A DNA stretch of 64,000 nt from Bacteroidaceae bacterium (GTDB taxonomy: Bacteria > Bacteroidota > Bacteroidia > Bacteroidales > Bacteroidaceae): the NCBI GenBank assembly GCA_017507385.1, contig JAFWAX010000084.1, forward strand, positions 1 to 64,000, read 5' to 3'. The notes under the pieces are model-generated. The model was given only the letters and a program-made list of their open reading frames with translations, did not search any database and was not told the origin of the DNA. The translations under genes and the position numbers were made by a program. Below are positions 1 through 8,826 of this stretch, in pieces; position 1 is the first letter of the stretch; every line of letters begins with the position of its first letter.

Positions 1-1062
1 GTGCATCACACCCTCTATCTCTTGACAGATGAAAGCCAATAAACCAATGTGAGAATCCTTGAGGAGCGGCTGCATCCAATGGGTCTGTTCGCGAGTACCA
101 GCAGTAACGTTTACGCCAATAACAGAGAAGAAACGTTCGTCACCTTCTACAGCCCATTTGTTCACCCTCCAACCTTCAAGCTGAGTGAGTGGTTTCTTAG
201 TCACCTCAAGTTCCCACTTCATCATCTGCGAAGTGTACCATGAGAGGAGGGTTTCTGTGGTATTAACAGACTCCTTAGTGATAAACGATTTAAGGAACTT
301 CTTACCATTTTGCGATAAAGTTGAACGGAGATCGAAAAGATCAAAAGGTTGAAGACCATTGATGACACTATCTTCAATCAGGGGAATAGTTGAAAGTACA
401 GAACGAGTATCCATGTTTAGGATATTATCCTCTAAGAGGAGAGCTTTCATCTCCCCCAAAGTCAACCAACAGAATTCATCGGGCAATTCAAGGTCTTCAT
501 TTATTTCAATAACGATATTCCTGTTGCGCTTTCGGAAGAATCGTGCTCCCTGTTCGGTTTGTAGATGGTCAACAAGCACCTTTACCTTCTTCTCACCATT
601 GAAGTATTCAAGGAAGGTAGGTCTGCGCCCCTTATGCACCTGTGAGAAATTACTCTTGGTAGCCTGAAGTGAGGGAGATATCTGGAGCGTGTTGATATTT
701 CCTGGTTCCATCTTGGCTTGCATCAGAAAATAGCGGGTACCATCATATACACGGGTTATAAAGCCAAGGAAACCAATCTCAGGTTGATTGATAATCGGCT
801 GATCCCATTCCTGAGCACCTCCAAAATTCGTCTTGACATGAAGTCCTTCAATGTGGAAAAATCTACCTGACTCATGGCTGATGCGGTCACCTTGTGTATC
901 CAGTGCCCATTTCTCCATCTCATCTAAAGGAACTTGTTCTACTTTGAATTCTTCCGGTCTGCATCGTTCTTTGAGCCACTCCTTAAAAGTACGGAAACTC
1001 TGAAACTTGTTTTCACGAGTAAGAGATGAGGCAAAGAAACTGGTTGAATCGATATTACTCAT
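1..1062 (-). CDS. NDP-hexose 2,3-dehydratase family protein (C-terminus beyond window)
   Basis: The frame is open from the ATG at 1062 to the left edge (354 codons); the C-terminus is missing. In this family (EvaA-type) the enzyme removes water across C2-C3 of an NDP-4-keto-6-deoxyhexose, the entry step to 2-deoxysugars. Seen here: the family pattern FFHIEGLHV at about residues 68-76, and a signature rich in LMQAKMEPGNINTLQ from about 113 leading into ISPSLQ. From about residue 270 a second copy of the same fold begins (WRVNKWAVEG, then FFSVIGVNV), matching the two-repeat layout of the family (usually about 450-480 aa). It lies 10 nt downstream of the FdtA-like gene and is the last gene visible in the capsule operon. 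The start follows an AT-rich spacer with no clear Shine-Dalgarno, as is common in Bacteroidetes. Family assignment is firm; the exact nucleotide-sugar substrate is not known. Confidence 0.88.
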   Translation of the reverse strand, partial: MSNIDSTSFFASSLTRENKFQSFRTFKEWLKERCRPEEFKVEQVPLDEMEKWALDTQGDRISHESGRFFHIEGLHVKTNFGGAQEWDQPIINQPEIGFLGFITRVYDGTRYFLMQAKMEPGNINTLQISPSLQATKSNFSQVHKGRRPTFLEYFNGEKKVKVLVDHLQTEQGARFFRKRNRNIVIEINEDLELPDEFCWLTLGEMKALLLEDNILNMDTRSVLSTIPLIEDSVINGLQPFDLFDLRSTLSQNGKKFLKSFITKESVNTTETLLSWYTSQMMKWELEVTKKPLTQLEGWRVNKWAVEGDERFFSVIGVNVTAGTREQTHWMQPLLKDSHIGLLAFICQEIEGVMH

Positions 1063-1072
1063 ATTATATAAA

Positions 1073-1486
1073 TTATATGATGTTATGTTCTTTCAGATAA
1101 GACATATATACATCCATCGAACGGAGCGACTGGCCCATATCGTAATGAGTATTGGCAAGTACCAGACAAACTGCATCTGGTGTAAAGTCATACATGTCGG
1201 TAAAGGTCAAGCGAGGAACATAAACGCCCTTGGTACAATCATTCATGTTGAACTCAATAGTATCCTTACCATCAAATAGCTTTAACATAAACGAACCATG
1301 AATAGGGATAAGCACCTGGTCTGTAGCAATATGTGCATGACCTCCACGATCATCTACCACATGATGCATATAGAAGATGCGCTTGATATTGATAGGTATT
1401 TCCTGACCCTCGCCCTCGATAGAGGTCAAAGAACCACGCGGGTCGGGATTGTTGTGAAACTGGATTTCTTTTACGTCTGATATCAT
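1073..1486 (-). CDS. Sugar 3,4-ketoisomerase, FdtA/QdtA (WxcM-like) family
   Basis: A 137-aa single-domain cupin, the normal length for FdtA/QdtA. These enzymes convert dTDP-4-keto-6-deoxyglucose to the 3-keto isomer, which is then usually aminated to a 3-amino-3,6-dideoxyhexose. Seen here: RGGHAH at residues 47-52 (the conserved catalytic/metal-like His pair), the following DQVLIPIHGSF strand, and the characteristic YVPRLTFTDMYDF segment. No aminotransferase is visible in the window; one may lie beyond the left edge. It sits 177 nt downstream of the pyruvyl-transferase gene and 10 nt upstream of the 2,3-dehydratase gene, so it is very likely cotranscribed with both. The 177-nt gap shows no terminator hairpin. 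Confidence 0.85.
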   Translation of the reverse strand: MISDVKEIQFHNNPDPRGSLTSIEGEGQEIPINIKRIFYMHHVVDDRGGHAHIATDQVLIPIHGSFMLKLFDGKDTIEFNMNDCTKGVYVPRLTFTDMYDFTPDAVCLVLANTHYDMGQSLRSMDVYMSYLKEHNII

Positions 1487-1663
1487 AATCGTGATATTTT
1501 ATATGTGTTATTTATCTATTCTGATTATGTCAATTACTGCAAGTAGATAATAAGAGATTAGAGTATAGCATCATCCTCTAAGTTCTCATACAATTATTAG
1601 TTTATACTTAAGTAGGGAGATACTTCGCATTGTATGAAGCATGATTGAGGAGGGGTTGTATTA

Positions 1664-2806
1664 TCATTCAACAGATTCGTTATAGAATGATTCTATTTTC
1701 TCAATATAAGCATTTATATCCTTTTCTTTTATGTTATTGATTATTGCTGTTTGCTTTTTACCATCAAGACCATTGGCATTGAAAGCGCCTTCAAACTTAT
1801 AACTATATACCATTCCAAATACTGGTACGCCTGTATAGATTGCTGCAAAATTTGCATGCATACGAGCGCCCATAAAGAAAGTCATCTTGCTTATAATGTA
1901 TTTTATTTGTGGAGCTGTCAGATCTTTGTCTATTAATACTACATTTGATTTGTCCGACAAATGTGAATATGCCTGACGGCAAGCTATCATATCATCGTCT
2001 GCTATAGGTTTATTATAACCATAACTATGTGGAATAAGATAAATGGCACATCCTTTATTGCGAAAATGATTTATTATCTTTTCCATCAGTTTAGGATATA
2101 CATCAAACTGCTCCTCAAGACCATTGAACGTATTGCTATAAGCTAACCCACTGACATTAAGACCTACAGCTTTTTCTTTAATCTCAATATCCCATGACTC
2201 TGGTATCATAAATGAAGAAATATCCTTTGTCTGGGTATATTTCAGTCCAAGTCTTTCAAACTCAGGTATGAACTTTGCATCACGAACATATATTTCTTTA
2301 GCATAACGCATTATTTTAACAGCCAAATCATAGTTCTCTTTCTTTTTGAAAGGACCTACAGTCTGAGGTAGCATGATAAGTGGAATATTGCGTTTCCAAA
2401 GAACAAATGTCTGATTCATACGTCTGATAAAGTCTCCATCGCCATATATATCAGAGAAACCGTCACCTCCATAATCAGCGGCCTCAAGTTCCACATGCTT
2501 GACAGCACGTCCAAAAGGTGTAAATGGAAGATAAAAGCCCCATTTCATTGCAAGCTTCTTTTCTAATGAAAACATAGGGATGATACGATACGTCCAGTTC
2601 TCTCCATTAATTTTACAGATTTCAACCTTTGTGCGAAGGTTATCAAGTTTGAATGGATTGTTGAATTTGTGAAAATACACTAATTCTTGTCCATGATGAA
2701 GATAACCCTTTTCAAGCATGAACCCTATAGCTCCATAACTAAGAGCAGCGTTGCCTCTGTTCTGTTGATGTATATTAAACCCTGATATATCTACGTATTT
2801 CTTCAT
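1664..2806 (-). CDS. Polysaccharide pyruvyl transferase family protein (copy 1)
   Basis: About 380 aa. I chose the ATG at 2806 because it forms a 4-nt ATGA overlap with the stop of the upstream acyltransferase gene and gives the N-terminus MKKYVDISGF; an upstream in-frame ATG at 2824 would add six residues. Family features seen: a Rossmann-like N-terminal half with a glycine/asparagine-rich loop (NRGNAALSYGA), the DGFSDIYGDG stretch around residue 115, and the C-terminal motif with MGARMHANFAAIYTGVPVFG, where the R-x-H pair is the family hallmark. Members transfer pyruvate from PEP to sugar hydroxyls as a ketal, but many genes of this family in Bacteroidetes glycan loci are untested. Cytosolic; acts on a lipid-linked repeat unit by inference. 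Confidence 0.85.
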   Translation of the reverse strand: MKKYVDISGFNIHQQNRGNAALSYGAIGFMLEKGYLHHGQELVYFHKFNNPFKLDNLRTKVEICKINGENWTYRIIPMFSLEKKLAMKWGFYLPFTPFGRAVKHVELEAADYGGDGFSDIYGDGDFIRRMNQTFVLWKRNIPLIMLPQTVGPFKKKENYDLAVKIMRYAKEIYVRDAKFIPEFERLGLKYTQTKDISSFMIPESWDIEIKEKAVGLNVSGLAYSNTFNGLEEQFDVYPKLMEKIINHFRNKGCAIYLIPHSYGYNKPIADDDMIACRQAYSHLSDKSNVVLIDKDLTAPQIKYIISKMTFFMGARMHANFAAIYTGVPVFGMVYSYKFEGAFNANGLDGKKQTAIINNIKEKDINAYIEKIESFYNESVE

Positions 2807-3387
2807 TTCTTTACTTTTTCCCATTTTTGGGTGTCAAAATTATATTGTTTAACAATACGTGCAGGATTTCCTGCTACTATACTATATGGAGGAACATCTT
2901 TGGTTACAACAGCGCGGGCTGCCACAATCGAATGTTTTCCGATATGAACACCTGATAATATTTCACAACTGAAACCTAACCAGCAGTCATCCTCAATTAT
3001 TACCGGTCCCTTAGAAATTAATTTCTGTGGATCTATTGGTTGGGTGATATCCTCATATCCATGTGAATGATCCGTGATATGTACGTGTCCTGCAAACAAT
3101 ACATTCTTCCCTATTTCCACACGGTCAATGGCTGCAATGCTGCAATTCTTTCCGACCCACGTCTTATCTCCGATGATAATTTTCGGGGCATAAAACTCAC
3201 CAGCATAAGCAACGACTGGACCTATGAAAGTATTGCTACCGATGCCGACTCTTTCTCCCAAATGCAAACATTGAGGATTGTTAATAATTACCCCCCCAAA
3301 AATATTAAAGTTTCCTTTATGAGAGCCTACTTTTCGTTTGTAGTTCCAATAACGGAACTTATTCTTTATTCTTTCAATCAATTTCAT
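2803..3387 (-). CDS. Acyltransferase, left-handed beta-helix (hexapeptide) family
   Basis: A 194-aa protein of the maltose/galactoside O-acetyltransferase-like class, which acetylates sugar hydroxyls from acetyl-CoA. Hexapeptide repeats ([LIV]-G-x4) run from about residue 40 (LHLGERVGIGSNTFIG) to 180. The catalytic-type His lies in HITDHSHGYED at about 106-116, and the C-terminal coil SIVAARAVVTKDVPPYSIVAGNPA is the usual cap. The gene overlaps the next one by ATGA and probably O-acetylates the capsule repeat. Odd feature: a run of seven G (coding strand, 3297-3291) encodes Gly31-Gly32-Val33 near the N-terminus, which could slip and switch the gene off; this is reported as a finding. Confidence 0.86.
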   Translation of the reverse strand: MKLIERIKNKFRYWNYKRKVGSHKGNFNIFGGVIINNPQCLHLGERVGIGSNTFIGPVVAYAGEFYAPKIIIGDKTWVGKNCSIAAIDRVEIGKNVLFAGHVHITDHSHGYEDITQPIDPQKLISKGPVIIEDDCWLGFSCEILSGVHIGKHSIVAARAVVTKDVPPYSIVAGNPARIVKQYNFDTQKWEKVKK

Positions 3388-3457
3388 AAATGTAAAAATA
3401 TTAATTCTTCTTCGTTAATTTGTTTAGACTTGCTTTTGAGATTTAGAAGTAACGTTC

Positions 3458-4450
3458 TTAACTATGAAGGCATAAATTATTATTAGCAAAAGCAGGAAAA
3501 CGGACTGATTTTGGAGAAATTATAGGTGTATCCTTATAGTGTCCTGCCAATATCAAAACGATAGGTACTTCATTATCTGGTATGCCTGACAGTTTGTGAA
3601 ATTCCTGATCAATTTTTGGTAATCTCACATACATCTTATAACAGGATGCTATATGAAACAGATGAAGTCCCCAATCGAAATTCATTGCGTACAATCCCCC
3701 ATCAACAAAAGCTTGAAGATGTTCGTAATTAGAATTAAAACAGTTTAAATCTGATGTTATTACAAAAATAGCTATTGCGTTGTGACACCAATTCTGGTCT
3801 CCCAATTGATTGTCAATTAGGGCTTTCATGACATTGGGGTCTCGATAGACATGAACTCTGGATGTTTGTCGGTTACATGCAGTTGGAGTACAGTTTGCAA
3901 AATCTACTACCCGAATTATTTCCTCATCGGTTATAGCCTCTTTTGAAAACTCTCGTACACTATGTCTGCTAAAGAAAAACTCTTTCACTTTCTCCACATC
4001 AAAAGTCGGAGGTTCTGACACAACTTTTATTCCTGCATGATATTTCCCCACAGCGGCCCCGTTCTCATTTATCAGTTGTGAGATGCTCTTTCTTATCTTT
4101 TCGTCTTTTGTAGAATTCTGATTTTTCAGATACTCGTTAAGCACATTTATGGCAAGATTTACGATTTCACTCTGATGTCCTATTTTCTGTAATTTCTTAA
4201 CCTCATTTACGACACTTAAAGCCTTTGATTCTCCAAATATTCTTGCAGAATCTTTATAAGTCATGCCTTTCTCTAATTGATGCAATCCAAGCATGATTCT
4301 CGTCTCAATCTTTCGGACAGATTCTTTACCTTCAAGACTGTTTCCATAGATTGTTTTGAAATCATATGTAAAACATTTTCTGCTTTTATTCCAAAAAAGA
4401 ATTTTGTCTATCGTGTTCCGCTTTATAACTCTAATAATTTCTTTTATCAT
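3458..4450 (-). CDS. Nitroreductase family protein with N-terminal extension
   Basis: A 330-aa protein. The C-terminal part (about 150-325) is the FMN-binding nitroreductase fold: RHSVREF at 162-168 is the classical first FMN-contact motif, PTACNRQ at 189-195 the second, and a late Gly-rich segment lies near IVLILAGHYK. The first 145 residues are a mostly helical, charged extension (for example GLHQLEKGMTY) not found in stand-alone nitroreductases. Proteins of this layout recur in glycan loci together with pyruvyl transferases and FrhB-like proteins, as here. Their reaction is unknown to me; an FMN-dependent redox step on a sugar or a redox partner is inference. The start overlaps the upstream glycosyltransferase stop by 4 nt, implying translational coupling. 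The last residues contain a single Cys (NNLCLHS). Confidence 0.8.
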   Translation of the reverse strand: MIKEIIRVIKRNTIDKILFWNKSRKCFTYDFKTIYGNSLEGKESVRKIETRIMLGLHQLEKGMTYKDSARIFGESKALSVVNEVKKLQKIGHQSEIVNLAINVLNEYLKNQNSTKDEKIRKSISQLINENGAAVGKYHAGIKVVSEPPTFDVEKVKEFFFSRHSVREFSKEAITDEEIIRVVDFANCTPTACNRQTSRVHVYRDPNVMKALIDNQLGDQNWCHNAIAIFVITSDLNCFNSNYEHLQAFVDGGLYAMNFDWGLHLFHIASCYKMYVRLPKIDQEFHKLSGIPDNEVPIVLILAGHYKDTPIISPKSVRFPAFANNNLCLHS

Positions 4451-5418
4451 AATTTTATTTCTCCTTGATTTATTTTAAGTCTTATCAGATATTTACTAAT
4501 GGTATAATTACAGGATACACACTTATCCTCCATTTTATAGAACTGTCCCATTTTTTTTCTTGGGGCATCACTAAACAGTACATCAGTCCGATTCATTTTC
4601 CAGTGATATCTATCCCAAGCTTTTGTGTAATAATGGTTGCACAATAGTGACGATTTTTCAATTGATTCATGTCCCCAAGTTTTTGTTGCACAGCAAATAT
4701 GGTCGAATTGATTGATGGCGGGTAAAGTAATTTTAATACCCATTAGAGGATACTTCATATGTGTATGATGATGTAAGTGCCACAAATCAAATCTTGATAT
4801 TTCAAATCTTGTATTGACAAAGCATTTGCCATAAGGGTACAACGTATCCCAACAGGTATGATATTGCTCTATAACTAAACGAGAATAGTCATGTTCCAAT
4901 TGTCCGCCCGTGCCAAATATCAGCCAATGTATCATCACTGCTGGATATTTGTCGTATTTACTTAACCATTCACCAATTGAATTCACATACTTTGGCACCA
5001 TAAACTCATCCGCGTCAATGAATGAAATCCAATTGGTTTCATTGCGATATGTTTCAAAGCAGTGCTTGTATGCCTTGAACTGTGAGTTCTGTTCCGGCCA
5101 TTCTATCAGTGTTACAGTTTCTTGCTCAATATAGGGTTCGAGCACTTCTCTGAAATTGTCATCAGAATTGTTGTTGTATAGATAGAAATGGTCCACCCCT
5201 ACGGTTAGATGAAAATCCAGCCATTCTTTCAAGAACGGAGCTTCATCTTTGAATATCAGACAAAACGATATCTTGTATTTCAGTTTCCGCTTATCCCTTT
5301 TGCCAAACAGTTTTATATACCCTTTACATATGATGTTGTAAAAGAGCATCTTGAGGAATGGGATAAAATCTCCATCCACTTTTCTTTTAAGTTTTTTCAG
5401 CTTGCCAATGAATGTCAT
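4447..5418 (-). CDS. Glycosyltransferase, family 92-like
   Basis: A 323-aa GT-A fold protein. The N-terminal KDE at 57-59 followed by PFLKEWLDFHLTVGVDHFYLY (cited to 20: PFLKEWLDFHLTVGVDHFYL) is typical of the GT92/DUF23 group, with YNNNSDD at 81-87 as the nucleotide-contact loop. The metal-binding DxD is IDADEF at 134-139. Histidines cluster at LWHLHHHTHMKYP further on. It would add a sugar to the capsule repeat unit at the cytoplasmic face; donor and acceptor cannot be read from sequence. It is in the operon between the polymerase gene (27 nt upstream) and the nitroreductase gene (4-nt overlap). Confidence 0.82.
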   Translation of the reverse strand: MTFIGKLKKLKRKVDGDFIPFLKMLFYNIICKGYIKLFGKRDKRKLKYKISFCLIFKDEAPFLKEWLDFHLTVGVDHFYLYNNNSDDNFREVLEPYIEQETVTLIEWPEQNSQFKAYKHCFETYRNETNWISFIDADEFMVPKYVNSIGEWLSKYDKYPAVMIHWLIFGTGGQLEHDYSRLVIEQYHTCWDTLYPYGKCFVNTRFEISRFDLWHLHHHTHMKYPLMGIKITLPAINQFDHICCATKTWGHESIEKSSLLCNHYYTKAWDRYHWKMNRTDVLFSDAPRKKMGQFYKMEDKCVSCNYTISKYLIRLKINQGEIKL

Positions 5419-5445
5419 AATTATTATTTAAGGTGGTATATCCCT

Positions 5446-6609
5446 TTATTTATCCCAAATGAATCCGCAACCAGCATAAGGAGCCGTACCGATGATACGT
5501 ATCAACCCGTAAAAGATGAATCGGATAGCAAAGACAGACAAAATGAAGATTTTTATCCGTTTATTGCGTATGACATTAGCTTTGGCCACAATCAGACCGA
5601 TGACAACTGGTATCATCCAATAGGTCCAATAAGCAAACCTGCTCAAGATTTCAATGTCACCGCCTATCGTCTTTATCATCAGTCCAATGAATGCAAAATA
5701 GTAAACCAAGTGCAGCTTCACATTGTCCTTGCACACTAAAAAACCGAAATAGACAATGCAGGCATCTGTCAAAAAAGAGATAGTCACGTAAAGTCTAGAC
5801 GCCACTGCCGCTTTTGTCCCCAAAACATTTACGATTGACCCTTCCTGCGTAAACCATCTGTCAGCATTTTCCAAATAGCTGGCTTTTGAAGTTTCTCCTA
5901 TATTCAATGTCCCTAGGAAATCAGCTAAACCTTCAAACCAATCGGGTTCCCAAAAGAAATAACCAAAACAATAGAGTGCGACAAAAAGCCATGGCCACTT
6001 TAATGGGATTCTCTCCTGTACGAACAGGATGAACAATGCCACACCATATAACCCCGAAATGTGTATCAGCGGCACACATGCTAAAGAGAGCCACATTTTC
6101 TTACGCTTATCTTCTGCATAATAATAATATGCCAACATCAGAAAAGAAGTAGCAAAAGTCTGGCGTACGATGTTTTCCGCAGTATGCCCCATCAACAACA
6201 CAAATACAGGCAACCCCCACAGTGCGGCCTGAGGTTGACGCTTGAATAGCAGGACATAGGCACCCATTAGAAGACTGCTGTAAAATATAAAACCAAAAGT
6301 CGGATGAAGTCTCAGGGAGTAGAATAAGTTTATCCATAATGAATACAACAATTCTGGCTCGGGAGTACATTCTGGGGCTTTGAAACAAGTAGCTAAATCT
6401 TGATAGTAGTGCCAATAATCTGGTCCTCGAAGCCAGCGCAAACCTTCAATCAACCCGAATACAATAATGGCAATCCTCGCATATTTCCCGATTTTTTTTT
6501 CTGGGTTGTTCCCTATCCCCCATCCACAATACGTCAATACTGTTAACAGGAGCAAATAGAAAAACCAATAAACAATGGGATCACCTGTCGATGAAGACCA
6601 TATATACAT
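5446..6609 (-). CDS. EpsG-family O-antigen/capsule polymerase (Wzy-like)
   Basis: A 387-aa integral membrane protein with about ten hydrophobic segments from residue 11 (YWFFYLLLLTVLTY) to the C-terminus (IFILSVFAIRFIFYGLIRII). The EpsG hallmark is visible: a basic, short periplasmic loop RWLRGPDYWHYYQDL at about 58-72, in which the R-G-x-D-Y pattern is conserved in EpsG/Wzy-type polymerases. Its role is to join undecaprenol-linked repeat units in the periplasm after Wzx flipping, and the locus contains a Wzx. The 21-nt gap to the upstream glycosyltransferase supports cotranscription. Polymerases diverge quickly, so the class call rests on topology and this one motif. Confidence 0.82.
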   Translation of the reverse strand: MYIWSSSTGDPIVYWFFYLLLLTVLTYCGWGIGNNPEKKIGKYARIAIIVFGLIEGLRWLRGPDYWHYYQDLATCFKAPECTPEPELLYSLWINLFYSLRLHPTFGFIFYSSLLMGAYVLLFKRQPQAALWGLPVFVLLMGHTAENIVRQTFATSFLMLAYYYYAEDKRKKMWLSLACVPLIHISGLYGVALFILFVQERIPLKWPWLFVALYCFGYFFWEPDWFEGLADFLGTLNIGETSKASYLENADRWFTQEGSIVNVLGTKAAVASRLYVTISFLTDACIVYFGFLVCKDNVKLHLVYYFAFIGLMIKTIGGDIEILSRFAYWTYWMIPVVIGLIVAKANVIRNKRIKIFILSVFAIRFIFYGLIRIIGTAPYAGCGFIWDK

Positions 6610-6630
6610 ATGAAATTATTATAAAGGAAT

Positions 6631-7704
6631 TTACAATGAATTAAACCAATTATTTACCTCTTTTATGATTAATTTTTGCGAACGTCTTAACGAAATTTCT
6701 TTCATTTGGATAACTTTTTGAGGATTATCTTTCAACCTATTAATGTTTTTAACTATATTTTCAACTTCATTTTGACAAAAAATAGTATTATCTTCACCAC
6801 AATAATCTCTGATACTACCCACATCTGTAACAATCATGGCTAATCCCATAGCCATAGAGGTTGTTATCACATTGCTGCCAACGGTATCCTCCATGACATT
6901 TAAAGAAATATCTGCCCTATCCATCTGACGTCGCAATTCTTCCTCTTCCATGAATCCTTTCAGTTCAACATTTGGAGTGTTTGGGAACATATTATCTACT
7001 TTCTTTCTTCCTCTACAGACTATCCAATGTACATCAGGACATTTTTTTACAACCTCAGCCAACATCTGATAGTCGCGTTGCAAAGCTCCCATAGTGATGA
7101 TTCTAATAGGTTGATGTACGCACAATTCAGTCTGCTTATGATAATAGTCTGAATCAACATAATGGAATCCCGTACTAATTTTTTCCTTAGGTACACCTGC
7201 TTTCTCAAAATAGGAAGAAAGGGAAGAGCCTAATGTGAGCATCTTGTCAACAGGTTGTGCCCATTTTTGTATAATATCAGGGTCTTTAGCAGTCATCTCA
7301 TCGAAATATTTTCCAGTCAAATGTGATAAAGCATATAGTCTGACAGTAGGAAAATTCTTCCGGATATAGCAAGCTAATTCATACTGTGAAGCCCAGGGTA
7401 TCAGATACTCTAAAAGAAAGACCTCATCCCCCTCTTTCAGTTTAGCAAACAGAGGTTGACATAACTCCAAGTATTCTTTGGGATAGATATACCGGATGTA
7501 TCTATTGCGTTTAAGACTTATCAATTTGTTCTTTATCTTGCACAATAGGTTTTTACCACGACAAAGCGGCCAACTTCTGGGGATACCTTTTACATATATC
7601 TCATACTCACAGGGGTATTGAGTAGCAAGGAGTCCACACATATGCTTCATCCCTGCATGATTTCCACTGGTGCTATTCCAGTCTTGTACTATCAAGTATT
7701 TCAT
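6631..7704 (-). CDS. Glycosyltransferase, GT-B fold (GT4-like)
   Basis: A 357-aa protein. The N-terminal domain begins with a beta strand MKYLIVQDWN and a Gly/His loop (SGNHAGMKHMCGLL). The C-terminal domain has the GT4/GT1-like pattern IRIITMGALQRDYQMLAEVV around residue 200, and a donor-binding segment SNVITTSMAMGLAMIVTDVG around 280-300, where a Glu is usually found but Met is present here (SMAMG). That replacement of the usual E-A-M-A-x-G by T-S-M-A-M-G is a real deviation from the classical GT4 signature. No signal peptide, so cytoplasmic, acting on the lipid-linked repeat. The 3-nt gap to the upstream gene shows tight operon packing. Confidence 0.78.
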   Translation of the reverse strand: MKYLIVQDWNSTSGNHAGMKHMCGLLATQYPCEYEIYVKGIPRSWPLCRGKNLLCKIKNKLISLKRNRYIRYIYPKEYLELCQPLFAKLKEGDEVFLLEYLIPWASQYELACYIRKNFPTVRLYALSHLTGKYFDEMTAKDPDIIQKWAQPVDKMLTLGSSLSSYFEKAGVPKEKISTGFHYVDSDYYHKQTELCVHQPIRIITMGALQRDYQMLAEVVKKCPDVHWIVCRGRKKVDNMFPNTPNVELKGFMEEEELRRQMDRADISLNVMEDTVGSNVITTSMAMGLAMIVTDVGSIRDYCGEDNTIFCQNEVENIVKNINRLKDNPQKVIQMKEISLRRSQKLIIKEVNNWFNSL

Positions 7705-7707
7705 GCT

Positions 7708-8826
7708 TTACACTAAAATTTCCTCTATAAAATTCATTGATTTCTGTCGTTCTTCGTCTAATTTCTTATTCGCGAAGGAATAGTCAATAAGAGACTGTAT
7801 CATTGCGTCTGTTACGTCTTCCGCATCAGTTACTTTCCTGTTTTTTAGTCCCGTCAATTCCAATATATTATCTAACCGGCTACTGAATCTGTCAGGCGCA
7901 ACAGACAGAAATTCTTTATTGAAATTTATAGCAAAAGCTGTTCCATGAAACGAACTTACTACAACATAACTGGCATTGGCCATTAAAGACAAAAATAAAT
8001 CAGGAGTCGCATAAAAGAAATGCTTGTCACATCCTGATATTGTTTTGTTTTCCCCAAAATAATTCACTTCATAAATTTTTAATCCTTTCGAAAGGGCTAT
8101 CTTTTTCGCAATTTGGCCAACGAGAGAATCACGCTCTTTTGACTCTACAGAATAGACCAAAAGGTATGGTTCGTCAATACGCATCGGCTTTGCATAATTC
8201 ATCCATTCTTGTCGAGTAAGTAGCAGCGTAGGGTCTAAAACCATTTCACTCTTTATGCCAATTGATGAAAGTATGTTTATGTTGGAATGCTCACGAACAG
8301 AAATCCTTTGGTATCGGGATAATAAGGCTTTTGTCTCTTCTATGAATTCTTTAGGTATTGAATCCATTCCAATACTTGCCGCATAAGCAAATCTAGGAGA
8401 AGACTCTGGAGCATATCCTAAATAAAAAGACCTATCTACTCCGCGGTTGTGTGTTGTGTTCCAAACCTGATCACTACCAGTCAGGTAAATGTCTGCTTTA
8501 GGTGGATTCTTCTGCAACTGCTCATACGAATAATATGTTGGGGATATTTCGACTCTTTTTGAAACAAATCTTCTGCATCTTATTCGTTGAATTACACTTT
8601 TTTCTTTTCTCAAGAATGCCCTAAGATTATATAACGGCTCCAAAATTTTGAATTTCCTCCGCAATATTGAATAAGTATGCCAAATCGGTCTTTCGTAATG
8701 TACGATTTCGACATCAACATCTATTGATTTTAGAACCACTCCCAAAGCCAAAGCCTGTAGGTAAGTACCGAAATTGGGATTGTCAAAGATTGTGATAAGT
8801 GATATTTTTTTCTTTCTTTTCTTCAT
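7708..8826 (-). CDS. Polysaccharide pyruvyl transferase family protein (copy 2)
   Basis: A 372-aa protein with the family's N-terminal NPNFGTYLQALALG loop (17-30), the central YLTGSDQVWN motif (residues 114-123), and the C-terminal SSFHGTAFAINF motif in place of the more usual R-x-H. This subgroup is the one regularly encoded beside FrhB-like proteins. The start at 8826 lies 44 nt inside the upstream FrhB-like gene. No later ATG keeps the core beta strand (ISLITIFDN), so the long overlap appears genuine and implies coupled translation. The proposed role is pyruvylation or a related PEP-dependent step on the capsule repeat; this is inference from the family. Confidence 0.84.
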   Translation of the reverse strand: MKKRKKKISLITIFDNPNFGTYLQALALGVVLKSIDVDVEIVHYERPIWHTYSILRRKFKILEPLYNLRAFLRKEKSVIQRIRCRRFVSKRVEISPTYYSYEQLQKNPPKADIYLTGSDQVWNTTHNRGVDRSFYLGYAPESSPRFAYAASIGMDSIPKEFIEETKALLSRYQRISVREHSNINILSSIGIKSEMVLDPTLLLTRQEWMNYAKPMRIDEPYLLVYSVESKERDSLVGQIAKKIALSKGLKIYEVNYFGENKTISGCDKHFFYATPDLFLSLMANASYVVVSSFHGTAFAINFNKEFLSVAPDRFSSRLDNILELTGLKNRKVTDAEDVTDAMIQSLIDYSFANKKLDEERQKSMNFIEEILV

